64,000 nt of DNA. Origin: Dechloromonas agitata is5. GTDB taxonomy: Bacteria > Pseudomonadota > Gammaproteobacteria > Burkholderiales > Rhodocyclaceae. The notes beneath the pieces are model-generated. The model searched no databases and was not told the DNA's origin. It was given only the letters and a program-made list of their open reading frames with translations. Position numbers and translations under genes: made by a program. Location: positions 2,843,867 to 2,907,866 of the forward strand of contig NZ_KI912532.1 of assembly GCF_000519045.1 (NCBI RefSeq), read 5' to 3'. Positions 38,129 to 45,380 of this stretch are shown here, in pieces. Position 1 is the first letter of the stretch. Every line of letters begins with the position of its first letter.

Positions 38129-38329
38129 ATGGAATCACGCCTCACCGAAATCGAGATCAAACTCAGCTACACCGAGGACCTGGTCGACGAACTGAACCGC
38201 ACCGTCTTTCGCCAGCAACAGCAGATCGATCTACTGATCGGCGAACTCCGGGCGCTGCGCGAACAGGTCATGAATGCCCAACCGGCGGAACAACGCAGCC
38301 TGCGGGATGAAATTCCGCCGCATTACTGA
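38129..38329 (+). CDS. slyX: SlyX family protein
   Basis: 66 residues of short coiled coil: MESRLTEIEIKLSYTEDLVDELNRTVFRQQQQID, read in parts, and a C-terminal tail ending RDEIPPHY, which is the SlyX signature. Function is not known in the family. Confidence 0.88.
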   Translation: MESRLTEIEIKLSYTEDLVDELNRTVFRQQQQIDLLIGELRALREQVMNAQPAEQRSLRDEIPPHY

Positions 38330-38341
38330 TTGCCAGGCACG

Positions 38342-39379
38342 ATGAATCACCCCGTCACGATCTATTACCACGCCGACTGCCTGGATGGTTTCGCTGCCGC
38401 CTATGCTGCCTGGCGTCGCTTCGGCGAGGCGGCTCACTATCGCCCGATGCACCATGGCGACAGTTGGCTGGCCGACGACGTTGCCGGTCGGCAGGTCTTC
38501 ATTCTCGATTTCTCGTTTCCGCCCGCCATACTGGAAGCGATGGCGGCGCAGGCTACCCGCGTCGTGCAACTCGATCATCACGTGTCGGCACGTCGGGACT
38601 GGCTTGCCGTCCTGAACACCAACGAGGGGGCCACCTGCTACAACGCTCCTGACCGGCCACTGACGGTCGTCTTCGACCTGGAGAAATCCGGCACCCGACT
38701 GGCTTGGGAGCATTTCCAGCCTGATGAGCCCCTGCCGCGCTTGCTCGCCTGCATCGAGGACCTAGATCTGTGGCGATTCACGCTGGACGAGACACGGCCA
38801 CTGTGTCGTGCACTGCGCATGGAGCCCTTCTCTTTCGCCACCTGGGATGCCCTCGTTCGCACCTGCGAAGATGCTGATTCGCCAGCCTATCGCCAATTGC
38901 TGGTCGGTGGCGAAGCCATCGAACGGCAACTCCAGGCTGAAGTCAGGCGCCTGGCGGAGGGCGGACTCCCCTGCCCGGCCCGCCTGCGCGGCGAACCGAT
39001 CGATGCCTTGCAGGCGGTACGCCATGGCCTGCCGGTGATTACCGACGGCGAACAATCGTGGCAGGCCGTGACAGGTCTGGCAGCCAACGCCAACGTGGTT
39101 TTTGCATCGGAGCTGGGCAATCTGCTGGCCGAGCGGAGCGGCAGCTTCGGTCTGACCTGGCAACTGACCGCCGACGGCCTGGCCAAGGTCTCCTTGCGTT
39201 CCCAAGGGGATTTCGACGTTTCGGTCATCGCCGCCCGCTATGGCGGAGGCGGCCATCGCAATGCAGCCGGTTTCCGACTGCCGGCCCACCAGTTCCTGGC
39301 CGAAGTGCTCGCTATGGTGCCCAGGAAGGGACTCGAACCCCCACGTATTTCTACGCCAGAACCTAAAGCTGGTGCGTAA
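38342..39379 (+). CDS. DHH/DHHA1 family phosphoesterase, C-terminus rewritten by the element
   Basis: 345 residues from MNHPVTIYYHADCLDGFAAAYAA. The metal motifs are HADCLDGF, ILDFSF and the DHH signature in VVQLDHHVSARRD; GGGGHRNAAGF near residue 310 is the DHHA1 substrate-binding loop. The likely substrate is a small phosphodiester or oligonucleotide, by family only. The last 22 codons lie in the attL copy of the tRNA-Leu 3' half, and the stop (TAA, 39377-39379) comes from the element. Without the insertion the same frame would run 16 residues further, through the tRNA antisense and past it. A start 12 bp upstream (38330, non-ATG) is less likely. Confidence 0.88.
   Translation: MNHPVTIYYHADCLDGFAAAYAAWRRFGEAAHYRPMHHGDSWLADDVAGRQVFILDFSFPPAILEAMAAQATRVVQLDHHVSARRDWLAVLNTNEGATCYNAPDRPLTVVFDLEKSGTRLAWEHFQPDEPLPRLLACIEDLDLWRFTLDETRPLCRALRMEPFSFATWDALVRTCEDADSPAYRQLLVGGEAIERQLQAEVRRLAEGGLPCPARLRGEPIDALQAVRHGLPVITDGEQSWQAVTGLAANANVVFASELGNLLAERSGSFGLTWQLTADGLAKVSLRSQGDFDVSVIAARYGGGGHRNAAGFRLPAHQFLAEVLAMVPRKGLEPPRISTPEPKAGA
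39313..39367. repeat. attL: direct repeat of the tRNA-Leu 3' half
   Basis: Identical over 55 bp to 55596-55650. After one mismatch (39368 versus 55651) another 9 bp match. It holds the T arm, variable arm and part of the anticodon arm of tRNA-Leu(TAG). The mismatch lies just past the anticodon loop, so strand exchange probably occurred in or before the loop, and the base at 39368 came from the element's own attP. Confidence 0.95.
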
Positions 39380-39387
39380 ACATAGAT

Positions 39388-39416
39388 TTCACTTATTAAA
39401 CAAGTCACTGTAAAAT
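39388..39416 (+). promoter_or_regulatory. Putative integrase promoter
   Basis: TTCACT (39388-39393), a 17-bp spacer and TAAAAT (39411-39416), in the AT-rich stretch between attL and the integrase gene, about 34 bp before its ATG. It lies just inside the element, so the promoter travels with it. Confidence 0.55.
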
Positions 39417-39430
39417 TTTACCCGTCCTGT

Positions 39431-39450
39431 TTGGGAAAGATTGGGAAAAA
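39431..39450 (+). repeat. Tandem 10-bp repeats overlapping the integrase start
   Basis: TTGGGAAAGA followed directly by TTGGGAAAAA; the second runs to the first base of the integrase ATG. Near-identical tandem units (TTGGGAAGAT twice) occur at 55507-55526 near attR in the same orientation. They are candidate arm-type integrase binding sites, and the left pair overlaps the ribosome binding region, so integrase could repress its own synthesis. Confidence 0.6.
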
Positions 39451-40553
39451 TGAAGCGTGTCGACAAGGGAATCTACGAGCGGGGGCCTGACTCGTACCAG
39501 GTCAAACTGACCATCAATGGCTGTTCTGTATCGGGCACTTTCTCGACCCTGGCCGAGGCCCGAGCCTACCGCGATTCAAAGCGCGCAGCCGTCGCGCTGG
39601 ATCCAGATGCAAAACGTGTCTTGGCGTCGCGCGTAAAGAAAGCCGATGTCAAAGCCCTGACCCTCGCCAAGGCTTTGGAGCGCTACGAAAAGGAGATTAC
39701 CCCGCGCAAGAAAGGAGCTGAGGTTGAAAAGGGATTTATCCGGAAGATCAACCGCCACAAAATTGCCAAGCAATCGATTTATCAGATCACCGGCGAAGAC
39801 GTGAACAGCTTTCTCAACAGCCTTCAACGTGATGGCACAGGCCCCCAGGCCGGCAAGGCATTGACTGGCGAAACCAAACGCAAATATGCAAGCCTGATCT
39901 CCTCACTCTATGAGGTCGCCCGCCGGCAGTGGAGGATTGCGGTGCCGAACCCAGTACGTGACATTTTTCTCCCTCCCCCCTGCAAGAGTCGAAAGCGCCG
40001 CCTAGAAGATGGAGAGGAAACCCGCCTCATCGACGCGCTGAAGGCCAGTCGTAACCCAGCTATGCGCCCCTTGGTACAGCTGGCGATAGAGACAGCCATG
40101 CGCCAAGGCGAACTGCTCAAGATGCGCTGGGAAGATATCGAGCTGGCCAACGACCACGGGACAATCAGCCTGTACGACACAAAGAATGGTAAAGATAGGG
40201 TTGTCCCCCTGTCCGCCAAGGCTGTTGCGCTGATTCGTGAGCTCCAGCGCCCCTCTGATGGCGGTCGCGTCTTCCCGTTCACGAAAGATGCAATTCGAAC
40301 AGCATGGGATTTTGCTTGCAAACGCGCCGAAATAGCTGGACTTCGATTTCATGATTTGCGACATGAGGCGGTCTCGCGACTATTTGAGCTAGGCTTGGAT
40401 CAAATAGAAGTGGCGAGCATCTCGGGCCACATCTCACAGCAGTCACTAAAGGAGTACACCCACATTGGAGCTCCGAAGCTGGCCCAGAAAATCAATCGGC
40501 GGCAAGCGGAAGAAGCTGAAGCAGCTTCGGTGGAATACCCGCCTAAAAACTAA
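39450..40553 (+). CDS. int: Tyrosine site-specific integrase
   Basis: 367 residues from ATG (MKRVDKGIYERGPDSYQV); a TTG 9 bp upstream would add three residues but sits in the repeat. An N-terminal arm-binding fold (residues 1-60), a SAM-like core-binding domain (70-165) and the catalytic domain. The catalytic set is complete: R218 in TAMRQGELLKMRW, H301 and R304 in FHDLRHEAVSRL, H327 in SGHIS and nucleophile Y336 in LKEYTH. It is adjacent to attL and the only plus-strand gene of the element; it should excise and integrate the element at tRNA-Leu. Confidence 0.94.
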   Translation: MKRVDKGIYERGPDSYQVKLTINGCSVSGTFSTLAEARAYRDSKRAAVALDPDAKRVLASRVKKADVKALTLAKALERYEKEITPRKKGAEVEKGFIRKINRHKIAKQSIYQITGEDVNSFLNSLQRDGTGPQAGKALTGETKRKYASLISSLYEVARRQWRIAVPNPVRDIFLPPPCKSRKRRLEDGEETRLIDALKASRNPAMRPLVQLAIETAMRQGELLKMRWEDIELANDHGTISLYDTKNGKDRVVPLSAKAVALIRELQRPSDGGRVFPFTKDAIRTAWDFACKRAEIAGLRFHDLRHEAVSRLFELGLDQIEVASISGHISQQSLKEYTHIGAPKLAQKINRRQAEEAEAASVEYPPKN

Positions 40554-40590
40554 TCACCCCCGACCACACCCAAGCAGTTCGGGGGTTCAG

Positions 40591-40631
40591 GCGGCCCCCA
40601 GGGGCCGCTTATCCACAGTTTCTGTGGATTA
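40591..40631. promoter_or_regulatory. Hairpins with inverted DnaA boxes between int and trbJ
   Basis: GCGGCCCC-CA-GGGGCCGC (40591-40608) is an 8-bp stem that can end both convergent transcripts. Immediately after, ATCCACAG-TTT-CTGTGGAT (40611-40629) is a second hairpin whose arms contain TTATCCACA (40609-40617, a perfect DnaA box) and its near inverse TGTGGATTA (40623-40631). The hairpin overlaps the trbJ stop codon. Confidence 0.55.
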
Positions 40632-41390
40632 CTTCGGGGCGTTTGCCTCCAGCGCCTTGAACGCTTTGCGGGCGTTGGCCGTGCTTTCGGTTTGGGCCTT
40701 GCGCCACTCACCGTATGCATCTACCCGCGATTTTTCGCGGCCGGCCTGCTCGATATCCTGGTGCGTTGCCCGCTGGGCCAGCGTCGCGTTGTGCTCCAGG
40801 AGCTGATTGGTCGTGGCCAGAAGGACGTTCATCTGCGAGTTCATCAGCTGCATGGATTCGTGCGTTCCCTCGGTCGAGGTAATCTTGCCCTGGAGGTTTC
40901 GCACCTCCTCGTAACGCTTGCCGACCTGTTGCAGCACGTCGGCCTGGTAATCCGACAAATAGCCGTTCCCCTCCTGGCGAGCCTTGTTGATCTCCGCCTC
41001 CCGCTCCATCCATTCCGCCTGCGAGAGGCCGGATGCCGCCATGCGCCGGTACAGATCCTCGGCAACACGCTTGGCGTTGCCCAGATCGCCGTACAGCCCT
41101 TTGACGGACCCCACGTAGGCACGCTGGGTATTCAGCGCGCTACGCACCGTTCCCAGCAGTCCTGACACGTCTCCCTGACCAATAGACTGTAGTTGCCGAT
41201 AGTCGTACTCCAGTTGTTGCGCCTGGTTCATCAGCTGCTCGATCTGATTCGCCTCCTGGCTCGTCTCGGAAATCACAGTCATGATGCTTTGCAGGAGATT
41301 GGCGATATCAATGGTTGCCCACTGCGCGTGCGCCGATGGGCTCACGCTGGTAGCCAACACGGTGGCGGCGATAGCAAAGAATTTACGCAT
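40629..41390 (-). CDS. trbJ: TrbJ/VirB5-like conjugal transfer protein
   Basis: 253 residues with a signal peptide (MRKFFAIAATVLATSVSPSAHA, residues 1-22), so periplasmic. The mature part starts QWATIDIANLLQSIM and is almost entirely helical with Gln/Glu-rich coiled coil (QEANQIEQLMNQAQQLEYDYRQL), the TrbJ/VirB5 layout in which the protein forms the pilus tip or adhesin. It is the last gene of the unit starting at 43250. Its family partners TrbB, TrbC, TrbE and so on are not in the element. Confidence 0.78.
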   Translation of the reverse strand: MRKFFAIAATVLATSVSPSAHAQWATIDIANLLQSIMTVISETSQEANQIEQLMNQAQQLEYDYRQLQSIGQGDVSGLLGTVRSALNTQRAYVGSVKGLYGDLGNAKRVAEDLYRRMAASGLSQAEWMEREAEINKARQEGNGYLSDYQADVLQQVGKRYEEVRNLQGKITSTEGTHESMQLMNSQMNVLLATTNQLLEHNATLAQRATHQDIEQAGREKSRVDAYGEWRKAQTESTANARKAFKALEANAPK

Positions 41391-41403
41391 TTGTTCCTCC
41401 TGG

Positions 41404-41664
41404 TCAGACGAAAAGCAGTTGGTGAATCGGCTGAAACACGCCGACGTAGAAAAGGGACAGCAAACCGGCGACGGTTACGGCTGGCCGGTCCTGGAGCTGG
41501 CAGGCCAGCGCCCACCAGAGCGCTCCGCCCCAGCTGCATTCCGCGCTGGGCGGCGCGATACCGCGCTCCTCGTGATCGAGTGACAGGGTGCGCCGGTACT
41601 TCAGCGCAGCGCGCAGCTCGGCGGATTCCTGCGCGTTCGGTTTGATGCGATCGGGAATATTCAT
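41404..41664 (-). CDS. Small membrane protein of the transfer unit
   Basis: 86 residues from MNIPDRIKPNAQESAELR. A polar N-terminal half is followed by one or two hydrophobic segments (GALWWALACQLQ; VTVAGLLSLFYVGVF). By position between the TrbL- and TrbJ-like genes it could be a VirB7/TrbK or entry-exclusion counterpart, but it has no lipobox, so that remains a guess. Confidence 0.55.
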   Translation of the reverse strand: MNIPDRIKPNAQESAELRAALKYRRTLSLDHEERGIAPPSAECSWGGALWWALACQLQDRPAVTVAGLLSLFYVGVFQPIHQLLFV

Positions 41665-41686
41665 GGTGAACTCCTGTGGGTCTGGG

Positions 41687-42703
41687 TTATTTCTTGGATG
41701 GGCCGTTGCCATTGCCGCCGCCCGGCTTCGGGCCAGGGCTCGGCAGTCTGGGCATGGCGATGGACGGCAGGCCAGAGACCAGGCCGGAGGCGATGCTGAA
41801 GGTCTGGAGCATCAGGAAGCACATGAGCAAGGTCAGGAGCAGCGCGGCGAGGTAAGCTGAGAAATCGAATGCCGCCGTGCTATTCGCCGTATTGGCGAGC
41901 TTCTTCACGCCATCGAGCAGCGCCCAGGTCATCGAGAGGTTGAGCGCGGCCACCAGGCGCACGAGACCGGCCACGATCATGAAACGAAGCCAGCTGTTGA
42001 ACAGGAAGCTCGTTGCATCCCATAGCAGCCACGGCACGAGGATCGGTGCGCAGACCAGACCGATTTGAACCAGCACGAGGGAAGAGGCGATCACGAAGCC
42101 ATAAACGGCCAGCGTGAGGACGATCAGGGCCACGGTCAGGGCTTTCACGATGCCCTCGCCCAGGTTCCCTGCCAGGAAAGCGAGCGGCCCCTCGTTCAGC
42201 GTGATATCCAGCCAGTCCCGCTTGTCCTGGTTGTTGGCATCGTCGATCGGCTTCCAGAGGCTCAAGGCCGTATCGAGGCCGGCGCCGATGGTTGCTGCGA
42301 GCTGCTGCGCCGGCTTGTCCAACTGGATCGGTGCGCCGGTGGCCGCTGCCTTGGCTGCCTTGGCCGCCATGTAGTCGAATCCGCCGACCAGCTTCTGCTG
42401 GGTGTCGGCCTGCAAAAAAAACCAGCTAATACCCGCCATCAGGATGATGCGGACCATTTTTGCCATGGCTTCCGGCAAACCGCCGTCGCTGACCAGGGAC
42501 ATGATGCCCGTCCAGCTAATCAGGATGGTCAGCAGCCCGCCCATCAGCCACTGGCCCTCTGCCGTAAAGATATTTTTCGATGCCAAGCCATTTGCACTGT
42601 CGAAGAAGCTGTTGATCGCCTGGGCGAAGGCTTGATCGGCCCCAGCCGCCAGGGCGGGCGCGGCAAACAGCAGCGCGACCAGGAACAGAATGGGCCGTTT
42701 CAT
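41687..42703 (-). CDS. trbL: TrbL/VirB6-like inner membrane conjugation protein
   Basis: 338 residues with a cleavable-looking signal (MKRPILFLVALLFAAPALAAGA), then about five hydrophobic segments: near residues 55-75, 85-100, 185-225, 235-260 and 280-305. The tail is Pro/Gly-rich (PRLPSPGPKPGGGNGNG). This is the TrbL/VirB6 arrangement forming part of the inner-membrane channel. It overlaps the upstream small gene by 4 bp. Confidence 0.8.
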   Translation of the reverse strand: MKRPILFLVALLFAAPALAAGADQAFAQAINSFFDSANGLASKNIFTAEGQWLMGGLLTILISWTGIMSLVSDGGLPEAMAKMVRIILMAGISWFFLQADTQQKLVGGFDYMAAKAAKAAATGAPIQLDKPAQQLAATIGAGLDTALSLWKPIDDANNQDKRDWLDITLNEGPLAFLAGNLGEGIVKALTVALIVLTLAVYGFVIASSLVLVQIGLVCAPILVPWLLWDATSFLFNSWLRFMIVAGLVRLVAALNLSMTWALLDGVKKLANTANSTAAFDFSAYLAALLLTLLMCFLMLQTFSIASGLVSGLPSIAMPRLPSPGPKPGGGNGNGPSKK

Positions 42704-42966
42704 TGGGCCACCTCCATGCGCCGGAAAGCTGGCGGCGATGCTTCGCCGGCCGGCACCGATGCGCGGCGGGCCAGCTGGCGCGGCAACTCAACGAGGAAGG
42801 CCCAGGCCAGGTATTCCGCGAGGGCATACAAGGAAACGGCCCCCACCAGGGAGACGCCATAGGCCGCGACCGGGCCAAGCGCCGGGGCGATACCATGCCG
42901 GTGCGCCACGGAATACGCGAGCAAGCTCGCCAGGGTATAGATAGGCAAGGTCCAGAGCATGATCAC
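42700..42966 (-). CDS. Small membrane protein
   Basis: 88 residues with two hydrophobic helices (LWTLPIYTLASLLAYSVA; PVAAYGVSLVGAVSLYALAEYLAWAFLV) and a basic C-terminal tail. It overlaps trbL by 4 bp and the upstream gene by 4 bp, so it is translationally coupled to both. Not recognised; probably part of the membrane complex with TrbL. Confidence 0.6.
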   Translation of the reverse strand: MIMLWTLPIYTLASLLAYSVAHRHGIAPALGPVAAYGVSLVGAVSLYALAEYLAWAFLVELPRQLARRASVPAGEASPPAFRRMEVAQ

Positions 42967-43250
42967 TCCCCCGCCAGATCGTCATAGGCGGGCAGATCCT
43001 CGACCTGACTAGCCGCCTTCGCCTTGCCGGGGCGTTTGCCGCCATCAGTGGCGCCGCGTGCGGCGATGTTGCGCAGCCACTCAAGCTGCTTCGTGCTGAG
43101 GTAAATCCCCTCCCCGAAACGCTTGAGACGGTCTCGGGTCGATTTCAGAAACGAACGTTCCGCCTCAGACTGGACTTGTTCCGCCGGGCACTTCAAGGCC
43201 TGGCGGACGGTGTTGAGATCATCGGCTGACAATTGAGCGTGGTCGCCCAT
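42963..43250 (-). CDS. Hypothetical protein, first gene of the trbL-trbJ unit
   Basis: 95 residues from MGDHAQLSADDLNTVRQAL; charged, helical, no membrane segment. FLKSTRDRLKRFGEGIYLSTKQLEWLRNIA is a helical block (residues 40-70) that could bind nucleic acid or be a structural module. An ATG 48 bp upstream would extend it, but it lies over the conserved promoter-like motif at 43305-43324. Not recognised. Confidence 0.6.
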   Translation of the reverse strand: MGDHAQLSADDLNTVRQALKCPAEQVQSEAERSFLKSTRDRLKRFGEGIYLSTKQLEWLRNIAARGATDGGKRPGKAKAASQVEDLPAYDDLAGE

Positions 43251-43304
43251 GGTGATGCTCCTTTCGACTTTCGCGGTTGCGGTGGCCAACCTGACCACCT
43301 ACCT

Positions 43305-43324
43305 CCTATGGCGCCAGCGCGAAC
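43305..43324 (-). promoter_or_regulatory. Element motif GTTCG-N9-CATA, unit 1
   Basis: On the minus strand GTTCG, nine bases (CGCTGGCGC), CATAGG, 55 bp before the start at 43250. It is one of six sites with identical spacing. Shares 18 identical bases with the site at 47294-47313. It could be a -10 region with an upstream regulator site. Confidence 0.65.
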
Positions 43325-43332
43325 CGAAACGC

Positions 43333-43668
43333 TCAGTACAGGGGCCGGCCGAACAAAACCGGGGCGTTGCTCGGCTTGTCCTCGGATTTCTGCTCGCTCT
43401 GCTGCTTGCCGCCTTGGCGGGCCGGGGCATCCACCTTTTTCACGATGGCCGGTTTCGCTTGCTGGCGCTCGGCCTTGGCGGTCTCGTTGATGGCCAGCAT
43501 GTAGTACGGGACCGGGACGAACAGCAGCAGCCAGGCGCGGCGGAACAGCCAGCCGATGGCGCCGCCGATAAGGTTGCCGGCCTGCCAGCCCAGCGAACCG
43601 CCCAGCCCGTACGCGAAAGACTGCTTGACGCTCTTCCAGAAGCCCTGGTTTTTTTCGTTTTCGTTCAT
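43333..43668 (-). CDS. Hypothetical membrane-associated protein
   Basis: 111 residues. A glycine-rich amphipathic stretch (AYGLGGSLGWQAGNLIGGAIGW, read in parts, residues 19-40) and a hydrophobic segment RRAWLLLFVPVPYYML are followed by a charged, Gln/Lys-rich tail. Not recognised. It follows the 72-residue gene by 4 bp. Confidence 0.55.
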   Translation of the reverse strand: MNENEKNQGFWKSVKQSFAYGLGGSLGWQAGNLIGGAIGWLFRRAWLLLFVPVPYYMLAINETAKAERQQAKPAIVKKVDAPARQGGKQQSEQKSEDKPSNAPVLFGRPLY

Positions 43669-43672
43669 GATT

Positions 43673-43891
43673 TCATTCCCCTTGTGCGAGTAAGACTTTG
43701 AGACGGTTGCGAGCGCTTTTACGGCGCTCAGGAGACGACGACAGGGCGTCGCTCAAAAGATCGGAGACTTTCGCCAAGGCACCCGCAAAGGCCAGCTCCC
43801 CGGCGTATGGCTTGCCCACCAGGTGGGCTGCCTGGACACGGCAAGCCTCGGCAAATGAGGCGTCAAAGAGTCGGTCAGCGCTGACCTTCAT
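43673..43891 (-). CDS. Hypothetical small protein (72 aa)
   Basis: 72 residues: MKVSADRLFDASFAEACRVQ, then helices ending ERRKSARNRLKVLLAQGE. Soluble, Ala/Leu-rich, basic C-terminus. The ATG overlaps the stop of the upstream gene by 4 bp. Not recognised. Confidence 0.5.
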   Translation of the reverse strand: MKVSADRLFDASFAEACRVQAAHLVGKPYAGELAFAGALAKVSDLLSDALSSSPERRKSARNRLKVLLAQGE

Positions 43892-44127
43892 ACTTTCCCC
43901 CTGATTGCCTTGAGGACGAGGACAGGCTCCCAGACGGGCTCGCCGGCACACCAGGCGTCCCATGCGGGCGTTCCCATCTGGGGGCTGGTGGTTGGCCGAT
44001 GGGTAGTCCGCCAGCGCGTAGCCATGCCGGCCGGTGCGCGCATCGCCTTGGTATCGCAGCAGGCGAACAGTCCCTCGGCGCCTCGCTGGTGTTCTGTCGC
44101 CTTCGGATTGCCGATAAACAGGGTCAT
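43888..44127 (-). CDS. Hypothetical protein
   Basis: 79 residues from MTLFIGNPKATEHQRGAEGLF. Compact, with Trp- and Cys-containing segments (FACCDTKAMRAPAG; PAWDAWCAGEPVWEPVLVLKAIRG). It is the first gene of a unit preceded by the motif at 44174-44193. Not recognised. Confidence 0.5.
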   Translation of the reverse strand: MTLFIGNPKATEHQRGAEGLFACCDTKAMRAPAGMATRWRTTHRPTTSPQMGTPAWDAWCAGEPVWEPVLVLKAIRGKV

Positions 44128-44173
44128 GGTTGAAATCTCCTATCCAATAAAACGCTTCAAAAACTGCTAAATC

Positions 44174-44193
44174 CATATGTCGCCAGAGCGAAC
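44174..44193 (-). promoter_or_regulatory. Element motif GTTCG-N9-CATA, unit 2
   Basis: Minus strand: GTTCG, CTCTGGCGA, CATATG, 47 bp before the start at 44127. It lies in the gap after the gene ending at 44203. Confidence 0.6.
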
Positions 44194-44202
44194 CGACCCC
44201 GC

Positions 44203-44595
44203 TCAATCCTCGCCAGGCAGCATGATCGTGATCACCGGCTCGCCCTGGTCGCCGGGTCCGACGACGAGCTTGAATTCGTAGTTGCGGCGGCGACCGGCGC
44301 CCGCGACGATCACGGGGAAAACCACGGTGGATTCGTCCAGCTTGCGGCCGGCTGCGCGGCTCATCCACAGCATGTCGTGGAGGATTCCGGCGTAGCTGTT
44401 GCAGTAATTCCGGTTATCCACGGCCTTCTGCATCACCTCGAACACCGCAGCGGTAGCGGCGATCGGAAACTTGTAGTGCTGACGGCACACCGGCGCGGTG
44501 TCGCTCTCCGGATAGCTCAGGTCGACCAATACGCCGTCCTCGATCGCCTGGGCGCGGCTGTAGGCGTAGATCACATCGCCGAAAATTGCATTCAT
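44203..44595 (-). CDS. Conserved plasmid-type hypothetical protein
   Basis: 130 residues from MNAIFGDVIYAYSRAQAIEDGVLVDLSYPESD. I recall proteins with this beginning (YSRAQAIEDGVLVD...) on plasmids and phages under a domain of unknown function, possibly DUF6573. The last part is a beta-rich segment (RRNYEFKLVVGPGDQGEPVITIMLPGED). A longer frame upstream overlaps the preceding gene and is rejected. Function unknown. Confidence 0.68.
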   Translation of the reverse strand: MNAIFGDVIYAYSRAQAIEDGVLVDLSYPESDTAPVCRQHYKFPIAATAAVFEVMQKAVDNRNYCNSYAGILHDMLWMSRAAGRKLDESTVVFPVIVAGAGRRRNYEFKLVVGPGDQGEPVITIMLPGED

Positions 44596-44611
44596 GGTTT
44601 GCTCCTGGGGG

Positions 44612-44935
44612 TTAGATGAGGGGAAGAAGGGCCGGCAGTGCGGCAAAGGCTTTGCAGTTGGCAGCCAGGTCGTTGAGATCCCGGTAGTAGCGCCCGCCTC
44701 CGATGTGCATCGACCCGAGGGCGATACGGTGCGTTGAAACCCACCATTGATCGCTGTCGTGCTGCTTGCACGCGCAGTAATGAACGCCCCGGCGGGTGGT
44801 GCTGTAGTAGGAAACGCCATCGAGCGTTTCGCAGGTAATCGGCTGGCTGTTCAGGGTTTGGGGCTTGCTGATCTGGATTGCTGCATCCCGTACCTGGCTT
44901 TTGCTTGTGGTGGCTGGTTGTTGATGTGCGTGCAT
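44612..44935 (-). CDS. Hypothetical protein
   Basis: 107 residues from MHAHQQPATTSKSQVRD. The C-terminal two thirds (VSYYSTTRRGVHYCACKQ, WWVSTHRIALGSMH, YRDLNDLAANCKAFAAL) look like a small globular domain. It begins a unit with the gene at 44203-44595 that lacks the GTTCG-N9-CATA motif. Upstream, instead, is a long noncoding stretch with the 75-bp repeats. Not recognised. Confidence 0.5.
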   Translation of the reverse strand: MHAHQQPATTSKSQVRDAAIQISKPQTLNSQPITCETLDGVSYYSTTRRGVHYCACKQHDSDQWWVSTHRIALGSMHIGGGRYYRDLNDLAANCKAFAALPALLPLI

Positions 44936-45380
44936 GGTTATTTCTCCTTTTCCTAGATCCGTCTTGCTTGCAGTGCCCGTGCCGTCGAGGAACACGCCAG
45001 GAAAAGCGACTGGAAAGGGAGAAACCACAGGCCGCATGCGGACCGCAGCGCAGCGAGGACCGAACGGGCGCGGATTTCAGGGCGCAGCCCGGCCCTTGCA
45101 GGGAGCGCTGGCGTGTTACACGTCGGCGTTTTAGGGCGCTGCATGCGTTTAAGACGGTTCTAGGAAAAGGAAGCGCACCGCAGATCAACGGCTTCCAGCC
45201 ACCAAAGGCCGATTTATCGGCCGACTGACTGCCGCGCAGCGGCCGGGGCTTTAGCCCCTACAGCGCCGGGACGGCGCAAGCGAAAGGGGGCAGAAGGGTC
45301 TTCTTCCCGCTGGCGGGAAGATAGCCGAGCCTGACTCGGCTACCCTGGCAGTACCCGCTCGGCCCTCGGCCGATTCGCCG
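44936..45380. other. Noncoding stretch with several hairpins
   Basis: No convincing gene. It holds inverted repeats: GGGGCTTTAGCCCC (about 45246-45259), TTCCCGCTGGCGGGAA (about 45304-45319) and TAGCCGAG-CCTGA-CTCGGCTA (about 45322-45342). The short frames here on both strands have no start context and cross the repeats. It is probably the leader and regulatory region of the unit starting at 44935. Confidence 0.5.

Noticed and set aside
39313..39367. Second functional tRNA-Leu at the left end
   Set aside because: Only the 3' half is present; no acceptor 5' strand or D arm, so it is an att remnant.
44878..45228. 116-codon plus-strand frame
   Set aside because: Overlaps the minus-strand gene start and hairpins, lacks a ribosome binding site and runs opposite to all neighbours.
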